A stretch of 64,000 bases of DNA. Origin: Lysobacter niastensis (GTDB lineage: Bacteria > Pseudomonadota > Gammaproteobacteria > Xanthomonadales > Xanthomonadaceae). The notes below the pieces were generated by a model that saw only the letters and a program-made list of their open reading frames with translations, was not told where the DNA came from and did not search any database. The stretch spans positions 62,001 to 126,000 of the forward strand of contig NZ_JADLZT010000008.1 in assembly GCF_015453285.1 (NCBI RefSeq), in the 5' to 3' direction. Shown piece by piece: positions 18,199 to 28,531 of this stretch (positions are counted from its first letter, which is position 1; every line of letters begins with the position of its first letter). The position numbers and the translations under genes are program-made.

Positions 18199-20037
18199 CT
18201 ACTTCGACGCGGACGTCCCGAGCAGGAACTGCAGCGGCACCTCGAGCCGGTCGCGCCAGGCGCGTTCGTTGTGCTCGGCGCCCTCAAAGCGGCGGGTGAT
18301 CCAGTTCCTGCCTTCGACGTAACCGTGCTCGCGCATCACCGCGTCCATGCGCGCCTGGTACGGCGCATAGGCGGCATCCAGCGTGGCGGTGCCGAAGTCG
18401 TAGTAGAGGCGATGCGTGGCAGGGTCGGGCAGGTGACCGTCCAGCCAGCCGATCATCAGGCCGTCGCCGACGGGCCAGTGCGTCGACACCGCGCCGACGC
18501 CGCCGAACACCTCGGGATACTCCGCTGCAGCGTACAGCGAGATCAGCCCGCCCATGCTCGAACCCATCACGAAGGTGTCGTCGCGGCCGGGCCGGGTCGC
18601 ATAGGTCGCGTCGATGAAGGGCTTCAGCTCTTCGACGAGGAAGCGCAGGTAAGCATCGGAGCGGATGTCGTCGACCGGCATCGGAGGCACGTTCGCCACG
18701 CCTGACGGCAATGCGCTGCCGGGGATCGGCTTGCGCGGCATGTATTCCTGGAACCGCAGCGGCGTGTTCCAGATGCCGACCACGATCGCCTCGCGCACGC
18801 GGCCCTCGCCGATCAGTCGCGTCATCGTGCCGTCCACGTCCCAGTCGATGCCGGTGTAGGACAGCGACGGGTCGAACAGATTCTGGCCGTCGTGCATGTA
18901 GAGCACCGGATAGCGGCGTGCCGGCACCTTGCCGTAGCTGGGCGGCAGCCACACGTCGACGTTGCGCGCGGCGACATGGCGCGATGGCATGTCCTGCCAG
19001 CTCTCGGTGCGCCCGGTGGCGTTGAGTGCCGGGGCGTGCACCGCATAGGCCCAGGTCAGGAACACCGGCAGCATGCGCGCCCAGCCGGCCTGGTTGTGCT
19101 CGCCACCCTTGAGTTCGTAGAACGCGACATCGGCGCGCGCAGGACGTGAGCCGTAGTGCAGATCGACGCTGTAGTTCTGCTGGCGCAGTCCCTTCATGCC
19201 GCCGCTCTGGCCCACGCGCCAGCCTTCGATCAGGTCGCAGGTGTCGTCGAGCGCATCGTTGATGCCGTCGCCATCGCGATCATCCTTGTCTTCGGCCGTG
19301 CCGACCGCGAAGAACCAGCGCGCGCCGTTGCGCGGTTCGCTGCCGTCGACCATGCGCTGCGCCAGCCGCGTGCGCTGCGCGGCATCGGCATCGCTGCGGT
19401 CGGACGACAGCCAGAACGACGGCGAGAATGCGCCGGCGCGGCCGAACAGCTCGGGATACTGCCAGCCGAGGTTGAAGGCATTGAGCGCACCCAGCGACCA
19501 GCCAAGGATCGCGCGTGCGTCCGGCGTGGTGCGGGTGCGATAGCGCGCATCGACGGCCGGCACCAGCGTGTGCGCGACCCACTCGGAATAGGCCTGTGCC
19601 TGCGTACCGACCGGTCCGTACTTCGTCTGCGCCACGATCGCGTGGCCGGCCTTGCGGTCGGACAGACCGTAGGCGCCCATGCGGTCCTTGGGCATGTCGA
19701 TCGCGACCACGATCGGCGGCCGGATCGTGCCGGAGGCTGTCAGGCGATCCAGCGTGCCGGCCAGGTCCACTGCCTCGCGGTCCTGGCCGTCATTGAGGTA
19801 CAGCACCGGATAGCGCTGGTCGCCCTGCGCGTAATCCGGCGGGAGGTACACGGTCGCGCGCATGCCTTCGGGTGCGAATGCGGTCGCCGCGAAGGTCATC
19901 GCCTCGGTGCGATAGGCGGCAGGCGATTCCTTCGCCGCAGGTGTCGCGGCGGCGGGAGTGGACGCATGCACCGTCGTGCCCGCGAACAGCGCGGCCGTCA
20001 GCAGCGGGGCGGTGAACAAGAAGCGAGCGCGGTTCAT
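18199..20037 (-). CDS. Exported protein with two tandem esterase-D-like alpha/beta-hydrolase domains
   Basis: A 612-residue secreted protein made of two homologous hydrolase domains. Each begins with a matching block (RYPVLYLNDGQD near 75-86, RYPVLYMHDGQN near 375-386) and each keeps a nucleophile elbow (GWSLG with Ser181; GSSMG with Ser494) and a catalytic-looking His (GGEHN, His314; GAEHN, His589). Signal cleavage is near residue 25. Domain 1 carries an Asp-rich loop (residues ~250-268, DKDDRDGDGINDALDD) resembling thrombospondin-type-3 or EF-hand calcium sites. AGGA lies 7 bases before the ATG at 20037. It is last in the alpha-glucosidase/pullulanase operon. The fold is sure; the substrate (an acylated glucan?) is unknown. 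Confidence 0.85.
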   Translation of the reverse strand: MNRARFLFTAPLLTAALFAGTTVHASTPAAATPAAKESPAAYRTEAMTFAATAFAPEGMRATVYLPPDYAQGDQRYPVLYLNDGQDREAVDLAGTLDRLTASGTIRPPIVVAIDMPKDRMGAYGLSDRKAGHAIVAQTKYGPVGTQAQAYSEWVAHTLVPAVDARYRTRTTPDARAILGWSLGALNAFNLGWQYPELFGRAGAFSPSFWLSSDRSDADAAQRTRLAQRMVDGSEPRNGARWFFAVGTAEDKDDRDGDGINDALDDTCDLIEGWRVGQSGGMKGLRQQNYSVDLHYGSRPARADVAFYELKGGEHNQAGWARMLPVFLTWAYAVHAPALNATGRTESWQDMPSRHVAARNVDVWLPPSYGKVPARRYPVLYMHDGQNLFDPSLSYTGIDWDVDGTMTRLIGEGRVREAIVVGIWNTPLRFQEYMPRKPIPGSALPSGVANVPPMPVDDIRSDAYLRFLVEELKPFIDATYATRPGRDDTFVMGSSMGGLISLYAAAEYPEVFGGVGAVSTHWPVGDGLMIGWLDGHLPDPATHRLYYDFGTATLDAAYAPYQARMDAVMREHGYVEGRNWITRRFEGAEHNERAWRDRLEVPLQFLLGTSASK

Positions 20038-20060
20038 CCGGTTTCCTGTGTGTGGTGCAG

Positions 20061-22787
20061 TCACTCGACGACAAATACGACCGCGGTGCGCGCCGGCACG
20101 GTGAAACGGCCGGCGCCTGGTTCGTAACGGGCCTCGCGCGCGCGCCGGTCGGCACCCTCGCGCAGCGCAGGATGCAGTTCGTAGTGCTTGCCCGCCTGTG
20201 CAGGAAGGGACAGTGACTGCGGGGTCGTGCCGGCGTTGATCAGGTAGATCGCTTCCCGATACACGGCGTCGGGCATGCCGCTGCCGTCGAGGTGTCCGGC
20301 GATCATCACCGGATTCTGGCCCGGGCCAGCGTCGGGGAAGCTCAAACGTTGCCGGATCTCCTCGGCGGTGCCCAGGCGGAACAGCGGCGAACTGGCGCGG
20401 ATGCGCAGCCAGTCGCGAAAGCCGTCGCGCATGAAGGCGATCTCGCGCGGCGATGGCTTGATCGACGCGTCGGCCAGGCGCGGCTTGATCAGCGCGTAGT
20501 CCGCGGCGTTGTCGGTGCGCGGCGGCGCGCCGGTGCCGAAGTGGTTGTCGCGGTAGCTCCAGTCGAGCCGGTTGAACCAGTCGCCGGAGTCGTAGCTGTT
20601 GCGGTCCATCGACTTGGAGCGCAGCGTGTCGATGCCGGCGTGGAAGTAGGCGATGCCCTGGCTCAACGCGGTGACGGCCGCGCCCAGCAACTGCACGCGC
20701 GCGCGATCCTCGCGGCTCGTGTCCGGCGGGAGCTTGAAGGCATTAAGGTCGAACAGCGTCTGGTTGTCGTGGTTCTCGACGTAGTTGACGACCTCCGACG
20801 GCTGGCTTGCGTAGCCCGCCGGCTGGCCCTTGTAGTCGACCGCCGACAGCGGCAAGGTGCGGTCGTCGCTGGCCGTCATCGTGTAGTCGCGCAACGTGCC
20901 CGCCAATCCCACGCGCACGAGGTCGGCGGCGTGCATCCGTTCGCTGGCCGGCCGCACGGACTCGGCCAGACCGTTGAGCCAGCCCTGCGCGGATACCAGT
21001 GCATCGCCGTGGTCGCCCGGGCTGCCGCCGCGCAACGCATCACGCGCACGGTCGCTGAACGTGCCGATGCCGCTGCCGTTCAACGAGGCCTGCGAGGCCT
21101 GGACGAAGCGTGCGCCGTCGGCGACCTCGCCGAAGTTCCAGCCCTCGCCGATCAGTTGCACGTCGCGGTCCGTCGCGGCGTCCACGGCACGGTCCAGCGC
21201 CTCCATCACCGCACGCGGCTGGTGGCCCATCAGATCGAAGCGGAACGAGTCGATGCCGTACTCGCGTGCCCACAGCACGGTCGAGTCGATCATCAGCTTG
21301 CCCATCATCGCGTGTTCGGTCGCGGTGTTAGCGCAGCAGGTCGAGCGCTCGACCGCGCCGCGTGCGTCCAGCCGGTGGTAGTAGCCGGGGACGATGCGGT
21401 CCAGCACCGACCACGGATGGCGGCCAGATGCGGTCATGTGGTTGTAGACCACGTCCATGCCCACGCGCAGACCCGTCTGGTGCAACGCCATCACCATCTT
21501 GCGGAACTCGATGACGCGGCGCGCGCCATCGGACGCGTCGCTTGCGTAGCTGCCTTCCGGCGCGTTGAAGTGGAACGGCTCGTAGCCCCAGTTGAAGCAG
21601 TCCCGCGCCGCCACCGCCATCACCGCGTCCTGCTGCGCCTCGCTGTCGGCGGCGGTGCGGGGCATGTCGGGCACGGCGCAACCGGTCTCGGGCACGCCCG
21701 CGAAATCGAACACCGGCAGCAGGTGTACGTCGGTCAGTCCGGCCTGCGCGAGCGCGCGCAGATGGCGCATGCCCGCCGAATCGCGCTCGGCAAAGGCGAG
21801 ATACTTGCCGCGGTTGGCGGCGCTGACGGTCGCGTCGTCGCGCGAGAAGTCGCGCACATGCAGTTCGTAGATGACGGCATCGGTCGGCTTGCGCTCCGTG
21901 CCCGGCGCGTGGTCCGTATCCCAGCCTTCGGGCTTCAGCGCGGCGCTGGACAGATCGCCAACGTAGCTGCGCGCCGAATCGGTGGTCAGGCTGATCGAGT
22001 ACGGATCGGTGACGCGGTTGCGGACGATGCCGGCGCCGGGCGCGTACACATCGACCAGGTAAGCGTAGTAGCGGCCGGACAAGTCGAGCGGCCTCGAGGC
22101 CGACCACGCGCCGGTGTCGTCGTCGCGCTGCAGTGGAATCCGGGCCGATGCCACGCCTGCGTCACCGCGCTCGAACAGGCACACTGACACGTCCTGCGCC
22201 GTCGGTGCCCACAAGCGGAACGTGGTGCGGTCGGCGGTCACCGTCGCGCCGAGGTCGTCGATGCCGGAAGCATCGGCGTAGAGATCGTCCAGCGCGCCGG
22301 GCAGCTGTGTCGCCGTGGCATCGAGCACGCGGCCCGCGGCGTCCTCGTGGACCAGCACCAGCTGGCCGGTGAGCAGCGATGGCAATCGCGCGACGCCGGC
22401 TTCATCCAGGGAGAGCACGGGGCCCGGTGCGACGAAACGGAAACGTTCGGCCAGCGCCTTCGGCAAGTCGCCGGCATGCGGCCGCAGCGTCAGTGCACCG
22501 TCGGCGCCGGCCACGCGCTGGCCGGGTTGGGCCATGATCTTGCCGATGGCCGAGTGGTACAGGCGATAACGGCCCGACGGATGTGAACCCTGCGGCTGCG
22601 GCCACTGCAGCAGGCTCCGGTCGAGCCAGTAGGCGCGCGCATCCTGCGGCGTGGCCTCTGCCGGCGCAGCGTGCAGGACCGTCTGGTAGTCGCCCTCGCA
22701 CGCCTTGAGATTCTCAGCGTCGCCTGCCTGCGCCGAGAGCGACGCGACGAACAATACGAGCGGAGCGGCGCGAGCGAGGCGATGCAT
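20061..22787 (-). CDS. Pullulanase-type alpha-1,6-glucosidase (GH13)
   Basis: This exported debranching enzyme of 908 residues cuts alpha-1,6 branches in pullulan or starch dextrins. It has a signal peptide (residues 1-21), an N-terminal beta domain, a CBM48-like segment (~183-285: FRLWAPTAQDVSVCLF) and a GH13 catalytic barrel with the debranching YNHM region (448-451), nucleophile Asp518 (FRFDLMGH), acid/base Glu548 (IGEGWNFGE) and Asp674 (ENHDNQTL), then a C-terminal beta domain. I chose the ATG at 22787; a GTG three codons upstream is also possible. It starts 19 bases after the alpha-glucosidase stop and ends 23 bases before the tandem esterase, so the three genes form one operon. Confidence 0.93.
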   Translation of the reverse strand: MHRLARAAPLVLFVASLSAQAGDAENLKACEGDYQTVLHAAPAEATPQDARAYWLDRSLLQWPQPQGSHPSGRYRLYHSAIGKIMAQPGQRVAGADGALTLRPHAGDLPKALAERFRFVAPGPVLSLDEAGVARLPSLLTGQLVLVHEDAAGRVLDATATQLPGALDDLYADASGIDDLGATVTADRTTFRLWAPTAQDVSVCLFERGDAGVASARIPLQRDDDTGAWSASRPLDLSGRYYAYLVDVYAPGAGIVRNRVTDPYSISLTTDSARSYVGDLSSAALKPEGWDTDHAPGTERKPTDAVIYELHVRDFSRDDATVSAANRGKYLAFAERDSAGMRHLRALAQAGLTDVHLLPVFDFAGVPETGCAVPDMPRTAADSEAQQDAVMAVAARDCFNWGYEPFHFNAPEGSYASDASDGARRVIEFRKMVMALHQTGLRVGMDVVYNHMTASGRHPWSVLDRIVPGYYHRLDARGAVERSTCCANTATEHAMMGKLMIDSTVLWAREYGIDSFRFDLMGHQPRAVMEALDRAVDAATDRDVQLIGEGWNFGEVADGARFVQASQASLNGSGIGTFSDRARDALRGGSPGDHGDALVSAQGWLNGLAESVRPASERMHAADLVRVGLAGTLRDYTMTASDDRTLPLSAVDYKGQPAGYASQPSEVVNYVENHDNQTLFDLNAFKLPPDTSREDRARVQLLGAAVTALSQGIAYFHAGIDTLRSKSMDRNSYDSGDWFNRLDWSYRDNHFGTGAPPRTDNAADYALIKPRLADASIKPSPREIAFMRDGFRDWLRIRASSPLFRLGTAEEIRQRLSFPDAGPGQNPVMIAGHLDGSGMPDAVYREAIYLINAGTTPQSLSLPAQAGKHYELHPALREGADRRAREARYEPGAGRFTVPARTAVVFVVE

Positions 22788-22806
22788 CACAGGCACCGGC
22801 CGGCCA

Positions 22807-24429
<1,623 letters not shown>

Positions 24430-24616
24430 CCTGTCCCCGCATCACGCCAGTCGTGTGGGCGCCGCTCCGGCGCGCCACGAGGGCGCCACTATTCCACGTC
24501 GCACCGCCGCCGCACATTGCCCGTCCGGGGTGGCTGGCGATGAATACGTATGCAGCCGAAATTGTGCAACCGCACCGCCGACTACCATGACGGCTCGTCG
24601 CAGGGGTGGGGGCTTC
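24430..24616. promoter_or_regulatory. Divergent promoter of the two central starch operons
   Basis: These 187 bases separate the alpha-glucosidase operon (minus) from the six-hairpin glycosidase operon (plus). The operator candidate at 24540-24554 lies inside, about 62 bases before the plus-strand start. Confidence 0.6.
24540..24554. promoter_or_regulatory. Candidate LacI-family operator, copy 2
   Basis: ATGAATACGTATGCA matches copy 1 (13803-13817, opposite orientation) at all 15 positions. A single site here could control both divergent operons. Confidence 0.72.
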
Positions 24617-27031
24617 ATGCAGGTGAGCCAGGCCGAGCGGCCGACGAGCAGTCCCGCCGGCGGCGGGTGCGGCGGCCCGGCACATGCATCGCTATCGGCC
24701 TCGGGAGCACCCGGGGTGGCGTCCCGGCGTCCCGTCATCGTGTTGGCGATGTCCTGCGCATTGGCCTGCGCGCAGTTTATTTCCGTCGCGCGGGCGGCAG
24801 GCCCGGCGCCCGCATGGCAGCACTCGCTGGAATGGCGCGGCCAGACCGCCCGCATGGACGAGCTGCCGGACGGTGGCTACCGGTTGCAGCATCCGGGCGG
24901 CGAGCGCCGGATCGCGGCGCAGCCGCTGGCCAGCGACACCGCCAGCGTGATGTTCGACGGCCTGTTCGCAGTGGCGCAGGCGGAACTGGACGAGGCCCGG
25001 GTCGCATCGATCACCGACGGTGCGTTCGACAGCGGCCAGCCGATCCCGTGCCCGTGTTTCGAGACCGGCGAGAAATGGCGCTACGTCTGGACGCGCGACG
25101 TGTCCTACGCGATCGACCTCGCGCTGGCGCGGCTCGACCCGCAACGCGCCCGCGCCTCGCTGCGTTTCAAGCTGTCGGAAACGCGCGCGGGGACGAAGGG
25201 CCTGTACGTCGCGCAGGACACCGGTTCCGGCGGCAGCTGGCCGATCAGCAGCGACCGCGTGGTCTGGTTCCTGGCCGCGCAGCACCTGATCGATGGCAAC
25301 GACGACGACAGCCGCCGCTTCGCCGGCGAGGTCTGGCGCGCGCTGACCGACACGCTGGCACAGGACCGCCGCTACGTCTTCGACGAGGCGATGGGCCTCT
25401 ATCGCGGCGAGACCTCGTTCCTCGACTGGCGCGAACAGTCGTATCCACGCTGGACCGCGAACGATGTCGGCTTCATCGCGCAGTCGTTCGCGCTGTCCAC
25501 CAACGTGCTGCAGTACCGCGCGCTGCGGCTGGCCGAGCGGCTCGCCCGCGAACGCGGTGATGCCCGGGCGGAGCAGTACGCGAAGCAGGCGCAGGACCTG
25601 GGCGCGACAATCGAACGCCGCTTCTGGCGCGAGGACCGCGGCCTGTACATGAGCTACATCGGAACGGCTGCGCATCCGGTGCCGTTCGAGGCCTACGACC
25701 TGCTCGGCCTGTCGCTGCTGGTCGACAGCGGCATCGCCCCGCGCGAACGCGCGCTTCGGGCGCTGTCGCGCTATCCGGCGCTCGACAGCGGCAGCCCGGT
25801 GATCTGGCCACAGCAGCCCGATACCGCGATCTACCACAACCGCGCAAGCTGGCCGTTCGTCAGCGCCTATTCGCTGCGGGCGGCGCGTGCGACCGGACAT
25901 GCGCCGCGCATCGCACACGAGATCCGCGCGTTGATGCGCGGTGCCGCGCTGGCCGGCTCGAACATGGAAAACTTCGAGTTGACCACGCAGGCGGTGCACG
26001 TCGACGACGGCGCGCTCAGTGGTCCGGTAGTCAATTCGCCGCGCCAGCTGTGGTCGGTAGCCGGTTACCTCGACATGGTCATCGAGGGCGTATTCGGGGT
26101 GATGCCGGACGGCCGCATCGAGCCGAAGCTGCCGGTCGAGCTGGTGCCGGTGCTGTTCGGCGATCGCGAAACCATTTCGCTGCAATTGGCGAACCGGCGC
26201 ATCACGCTGCGGCGTCCGCGCGAACTGTCGGGCGACCTGCTGGTGGCGAAGTCGATGCACACCGAAGGCGACAGCACGGCGGTGCAGCTCGTCGCCGCCA
26301 GGAGCGCCGACGGTACGCTGGCGAGCGACGCGGCCGCGTTCGCGCCGGCCTCGCCCGAAGCGCCGCGCGTCGACGCGGACGGCGCGCAGTGGAAGATCGC
26401 GCTGCCGGCGCGGACACGCCTGTACGTGGACGGCGCGCGCCAGGCCGATGCCGGCGAGGCGAGAACGGTGGAGGTGCCGCGAGGCGACGTCGAGCAGTGC
26501 TTCAGCCTGACGCGCGTCGATGCGAACGGGCTGGAGTCGCTGCACGGCCCCACGCGGTGCACCGGTGATGAAATCACCGTCGCTGGCGAGTGGCCGCGCC
26601 GCTGGATCGCGCCGCACGACGGCCGCTACGCCGTGCGCGCGGACTTCCTCAACCCGCATGGGCCGATCAACACCGGCATCACCGCCGCGGTGAAGTGGCT
26701 GGACGTGCAGTGCACCGGCCAGCCCGCGCAGGGCGGCGTGCTGGTGATGCCGCACGGACAGGCGCGGCAACGCTCCAGCGCGGTCACCTTCCGTGCCGCC
26801 GCAGGCGCAGAATGCCGGTTCGGGCTGCGCGACGGATTCAACATGAGCTACCTCAGCCACAACGCCCATTACACCGGCGGCAGCGGCGGCCAGTCGGGAC
26901 CGCTGAACGCGGCCGACGTGGGCGCGCTGCACGTGGTGGCGCTCGCCCCGACCCCAGACACTCCGTCCGACACCCTCGCGAAGGACGCAAGCAAGCAAAC
27001 CGCAACCCTCGCGGAGAACCGCACGCAATGA
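24617..27031 (+). CDS. Exported six-hairpin glycosidase-like protein
   Basis: An 804-residue protein with an unusually long N-region before a hydrophobic export signal (about residues 38-61). The middle has the look of an (alpha/alpha)6 glycosidase: WRYVWTRDVSYAIDLAL (154-170), VWFLAAQHLIDGN, YRGETSFLDWREQSYPRW with acidic candidates for catalysis, and NMENFELTTQAVHVDDGA. A beta-rich C-terminal third (~590-770) contains paired Cys and NPHGPINTGI. It does not carry recognisable GH15 glucoamylase signatures, so I leave the specificity open; gluco-oligosaccharide hydrolysis is inferred from the locus. Its stop overlaps the transporter start (ATGA), so the two are translationally coupled. Earlier ATGs lack export logic. 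Confidence 0.75.
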   Translation: MQVSQAERPTSSPAGGGCGGPAHASLSASGAPGVASRRPVIVLAMSCALACAQFISVARAAGPAPAWQHSLEWRGQTARMDELPDGGYRLQHPGGERRIAAQPLASDTASVMFDGLFAVAQAELDEARVASITDGAFDSGQPIPCPCFETGEKWRYVWTRDVSYAIDLALARLDPQRARASLRFKLSETRAGTKGLYVAQDTGSGGSWPISSDRVVWFLAAQHLIDGNDDDSRRFAGEVWRALTDTLAQDRRYVFDEAMGLYRGETSFLDWREQSYPRWTANDVGFIAQSFALSTNVLQYRALRLAERLARERGDARAEQYAKQAQDLGATIERRFWREDRGLYMSYIGTAAHPVPFEAYDLLGLSLLVDSGIAPRERALRALSRYPALDSGSPVIWPQQPDTAIYHNRASWPFVSAYSLRAARATGHAPRIAHEIRALMRGAALAGSNMENFELTTQAVHVDDGALSGPVVNSPRQLWSVAGYLDMVIEGVFGVMPDGRIEPKLPVELVPVLFGDRETISLQLANRRITLRRPRELSGDLLVAKSMHTEGDSTAVQLVAARSADGTLASDAAAFAPASPEAPRVDADGAQWKIALPARTRLYVDGARQADAGEARTVEVPRGDVEQCFSLTRVDANGLESLHGPTRCTGDEITVAGEWPRRWIAPHDGRYAVRADFLNPHGPINTGITAAVKWLDVQCTGQPAQGGVLVMPHGQARQRSSAVTFRAAAGAECRFGLRDGFNMSYLSHNAHYTGGSGGQSGPLNAADVGALHVVALAPTPDTPSDTLAKDASKQTATLAENRTQ

Positions 27032-28521
27032 GCACCACCAAACCGACGCTGTCGTTCTGGCAGATCTGGAACATGTGTTTCGGCTTCCTCGGCATCCAGT
27101 TCGGATTCGCCCTGCAGAACGCCAATGTCAGCCGCATCTTTCAGACGCTCGGCGCGAGCATGGACGACATCCCGGTACTGTGGATCGCCGCGCCGCTGAC
27201 CGGCCTGATCGTGCAGCCGATCGTCGGTTACCTGTCCGACCGCACGTGGACGGGCCTCGGCCGGCGTCGTCCGTATTTCCTGGTCGGCGCGGTGCTCGCC
27301 ACGCTGGCGCTGTTCGCGATGCCGAACTCGCCGACGCTGTGGATCGCCGCCGGCCTGCTGTGGGTGCTCGACGCCTCGATCAACATCTCGATGGAACCGT
27401 TCCGCGCCTTCGTCGGCGACCAGCTGCCGACCCAGCAGCGCGCCAGCGGCTACGCGATGCAGAGTTTCTTCATCGGCGTCGGCTCGGTGATTGCGAGCCT
27501 GCTGCCATGGCTGCTGGCCAAGGCCGGCGTCGGCAACACCGCCGGTCCGGGCGAAGTGCCCGACACGGTGCGCTACGCGTTCTATTTTGGCGGTGCGGTG
27601 CTGCTCGGCGCGGTCGGCTGGACCGTGCTGCGCACGCGCGAATATCCGCCCGAAGTCCTGCGCGCCCACGACACGCTGCCGCGTGCGCCGCAGCGTCCGC
27701 TCGACGTGGCGCGTGCCCGCCGCAACGGCCTTGTCTGGCTGGCGGCCGGCGCGGCCGGTGCGTTCGCGGTGATGCAACTCGGCCTCGACAAGCAGCTCTA
27801 CATCCTCGCCGGCCTGCTGGCGGCCTACGGCCTGGCGCTGGTCGTGGTCGGCTGGGTGCGTCGCGACAGCGCGTTCGCCCACATCATCAACGACCTGCAC
27901 GACATGCCGGCCGAGATGCGCAAGCTGGCGGTGGTGCAGTTCTTCTCGTGGTTCGCGCTGTTCGCGATGTGGATCTACACCACCGCGGCGGTGACCGAAG
28001 TGCACTTCCGCAGCACCGACACCTCATCGGCCGCCTACAACGACGGTGCCAACTGGGTCGGCGTCCTGTTCGCCGCGTATAACGGCTTCGCCGCGCTGGC
28101 GGCGATCGTGATCCCGTGGATGGTGCGTCGCATCGGCCTGCGCATGAGCCACCTGGTCAATGCCACGCTCGGTGGCCTCGGCCTGCTGTCGTTCCTGCTG
28201 ATCCGCGACCCGCAGTGGCTGCTGCTGTCGATGGTCGGCGTCGGCTTCGCGTGGGCGTCGATCCTGTCGCTGCCGTACGCGCTGCTGTCGGACAGCGTTC
28301 CGGCGGAGAAGATGGGCGTTTTCATGGGCATCTTCAATTTCTTCATCGTGATCCCGCAGCTGGTCGCGGCCAGCCTGCTCGGCTTCCTGCTGAAGACGTT
28401 CTTCGGCGGCCATCCGATCCAGGCGCTGGCGATCGGCGGCATCAGCCTGATAGTCGCCGGCCTGTGCGTGCTGCGCGTGCGCGAGCCGGGCGCGGCCGTC
28501 GCCACGTCGGCGGTACATTGA
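27028..28521 (+). CDS. MFS / GPH-type sugar transporter, likely maltose or maltodextrin
   Basis: This 497-residue inner-membrane carrier has about 12 hydrophobic segments. Its start (SFWQIWNMCFGFLGIQFGFALQ), the loop GYLSDRTWTGLGRRRPYFL between helices 2 and 3, and RAFVGDQLPTQQRASGYA are typical of the SUC/maltose-type GPH branch of MFS symporters also found in Xanthomonas and Caulobacter. It probably imports maltose or short maltodextrins with protons. The start codon overlaps the preceding stop by four bases, and a GH13 enzyme follows 10 bases after its stop, giving a three-gene operon. Confidence 0.9.
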   Translation: MSTTKPTLSFWQIWNMCFGFLGIQFGFALQNANVSRIFQTLGASMDDIPVLWIAAPLTGLIVQPIVGYLSDRTWTGLGRRRPYFLVGAVLATLALFAMPNSPTLWIAAGLLWVLDASINISMEPFRAFVGDQLPTQQRASGYAMQSFFIGVGSVIASLLPWLLAKAGVGNTAGPGEVPDTVRYAFYFGGAVLLGAVGWTVLRTREYPPEVLRAHDTLPRAPQRPLDVARARRNGLVWLAAGAAGAFAVMQLGLDKQLYILAGLLAAYGLALVVVGWVRRDSAFAHIINDLHDMPAEMRKLAVVQFFSWFALFAMWIYTTAAVTEVHFRSTDTSSAAYNDGANWVGVLFAAYNGFAALAAIVIPWMVRRIGLRMSHLVNATLGGLGLLSFLLIRDPQWLLLSMVGVGFAWASILSLPYALLSDSVPAEKMGVFMGIFNFFIVIPQLVAASLLGFLLKTFFGGHPIQALAIGGISLIVAGLCVLRVREPGAAVATSAVH

Positions 28522-28531
28522 GGAGCCGGCC

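Noticed and set aside
18199-20037. Two separate esterase genes
   Set aside because: One uninterrupted frame with a single signal peptide spans both domains; there is no internal stop or ribosome site.
20292-22187. Long plus-strand frame opposite the pullulanase
   Set aside because: Val/Arg/Ala-rich shadow composition with no recognisable domain.
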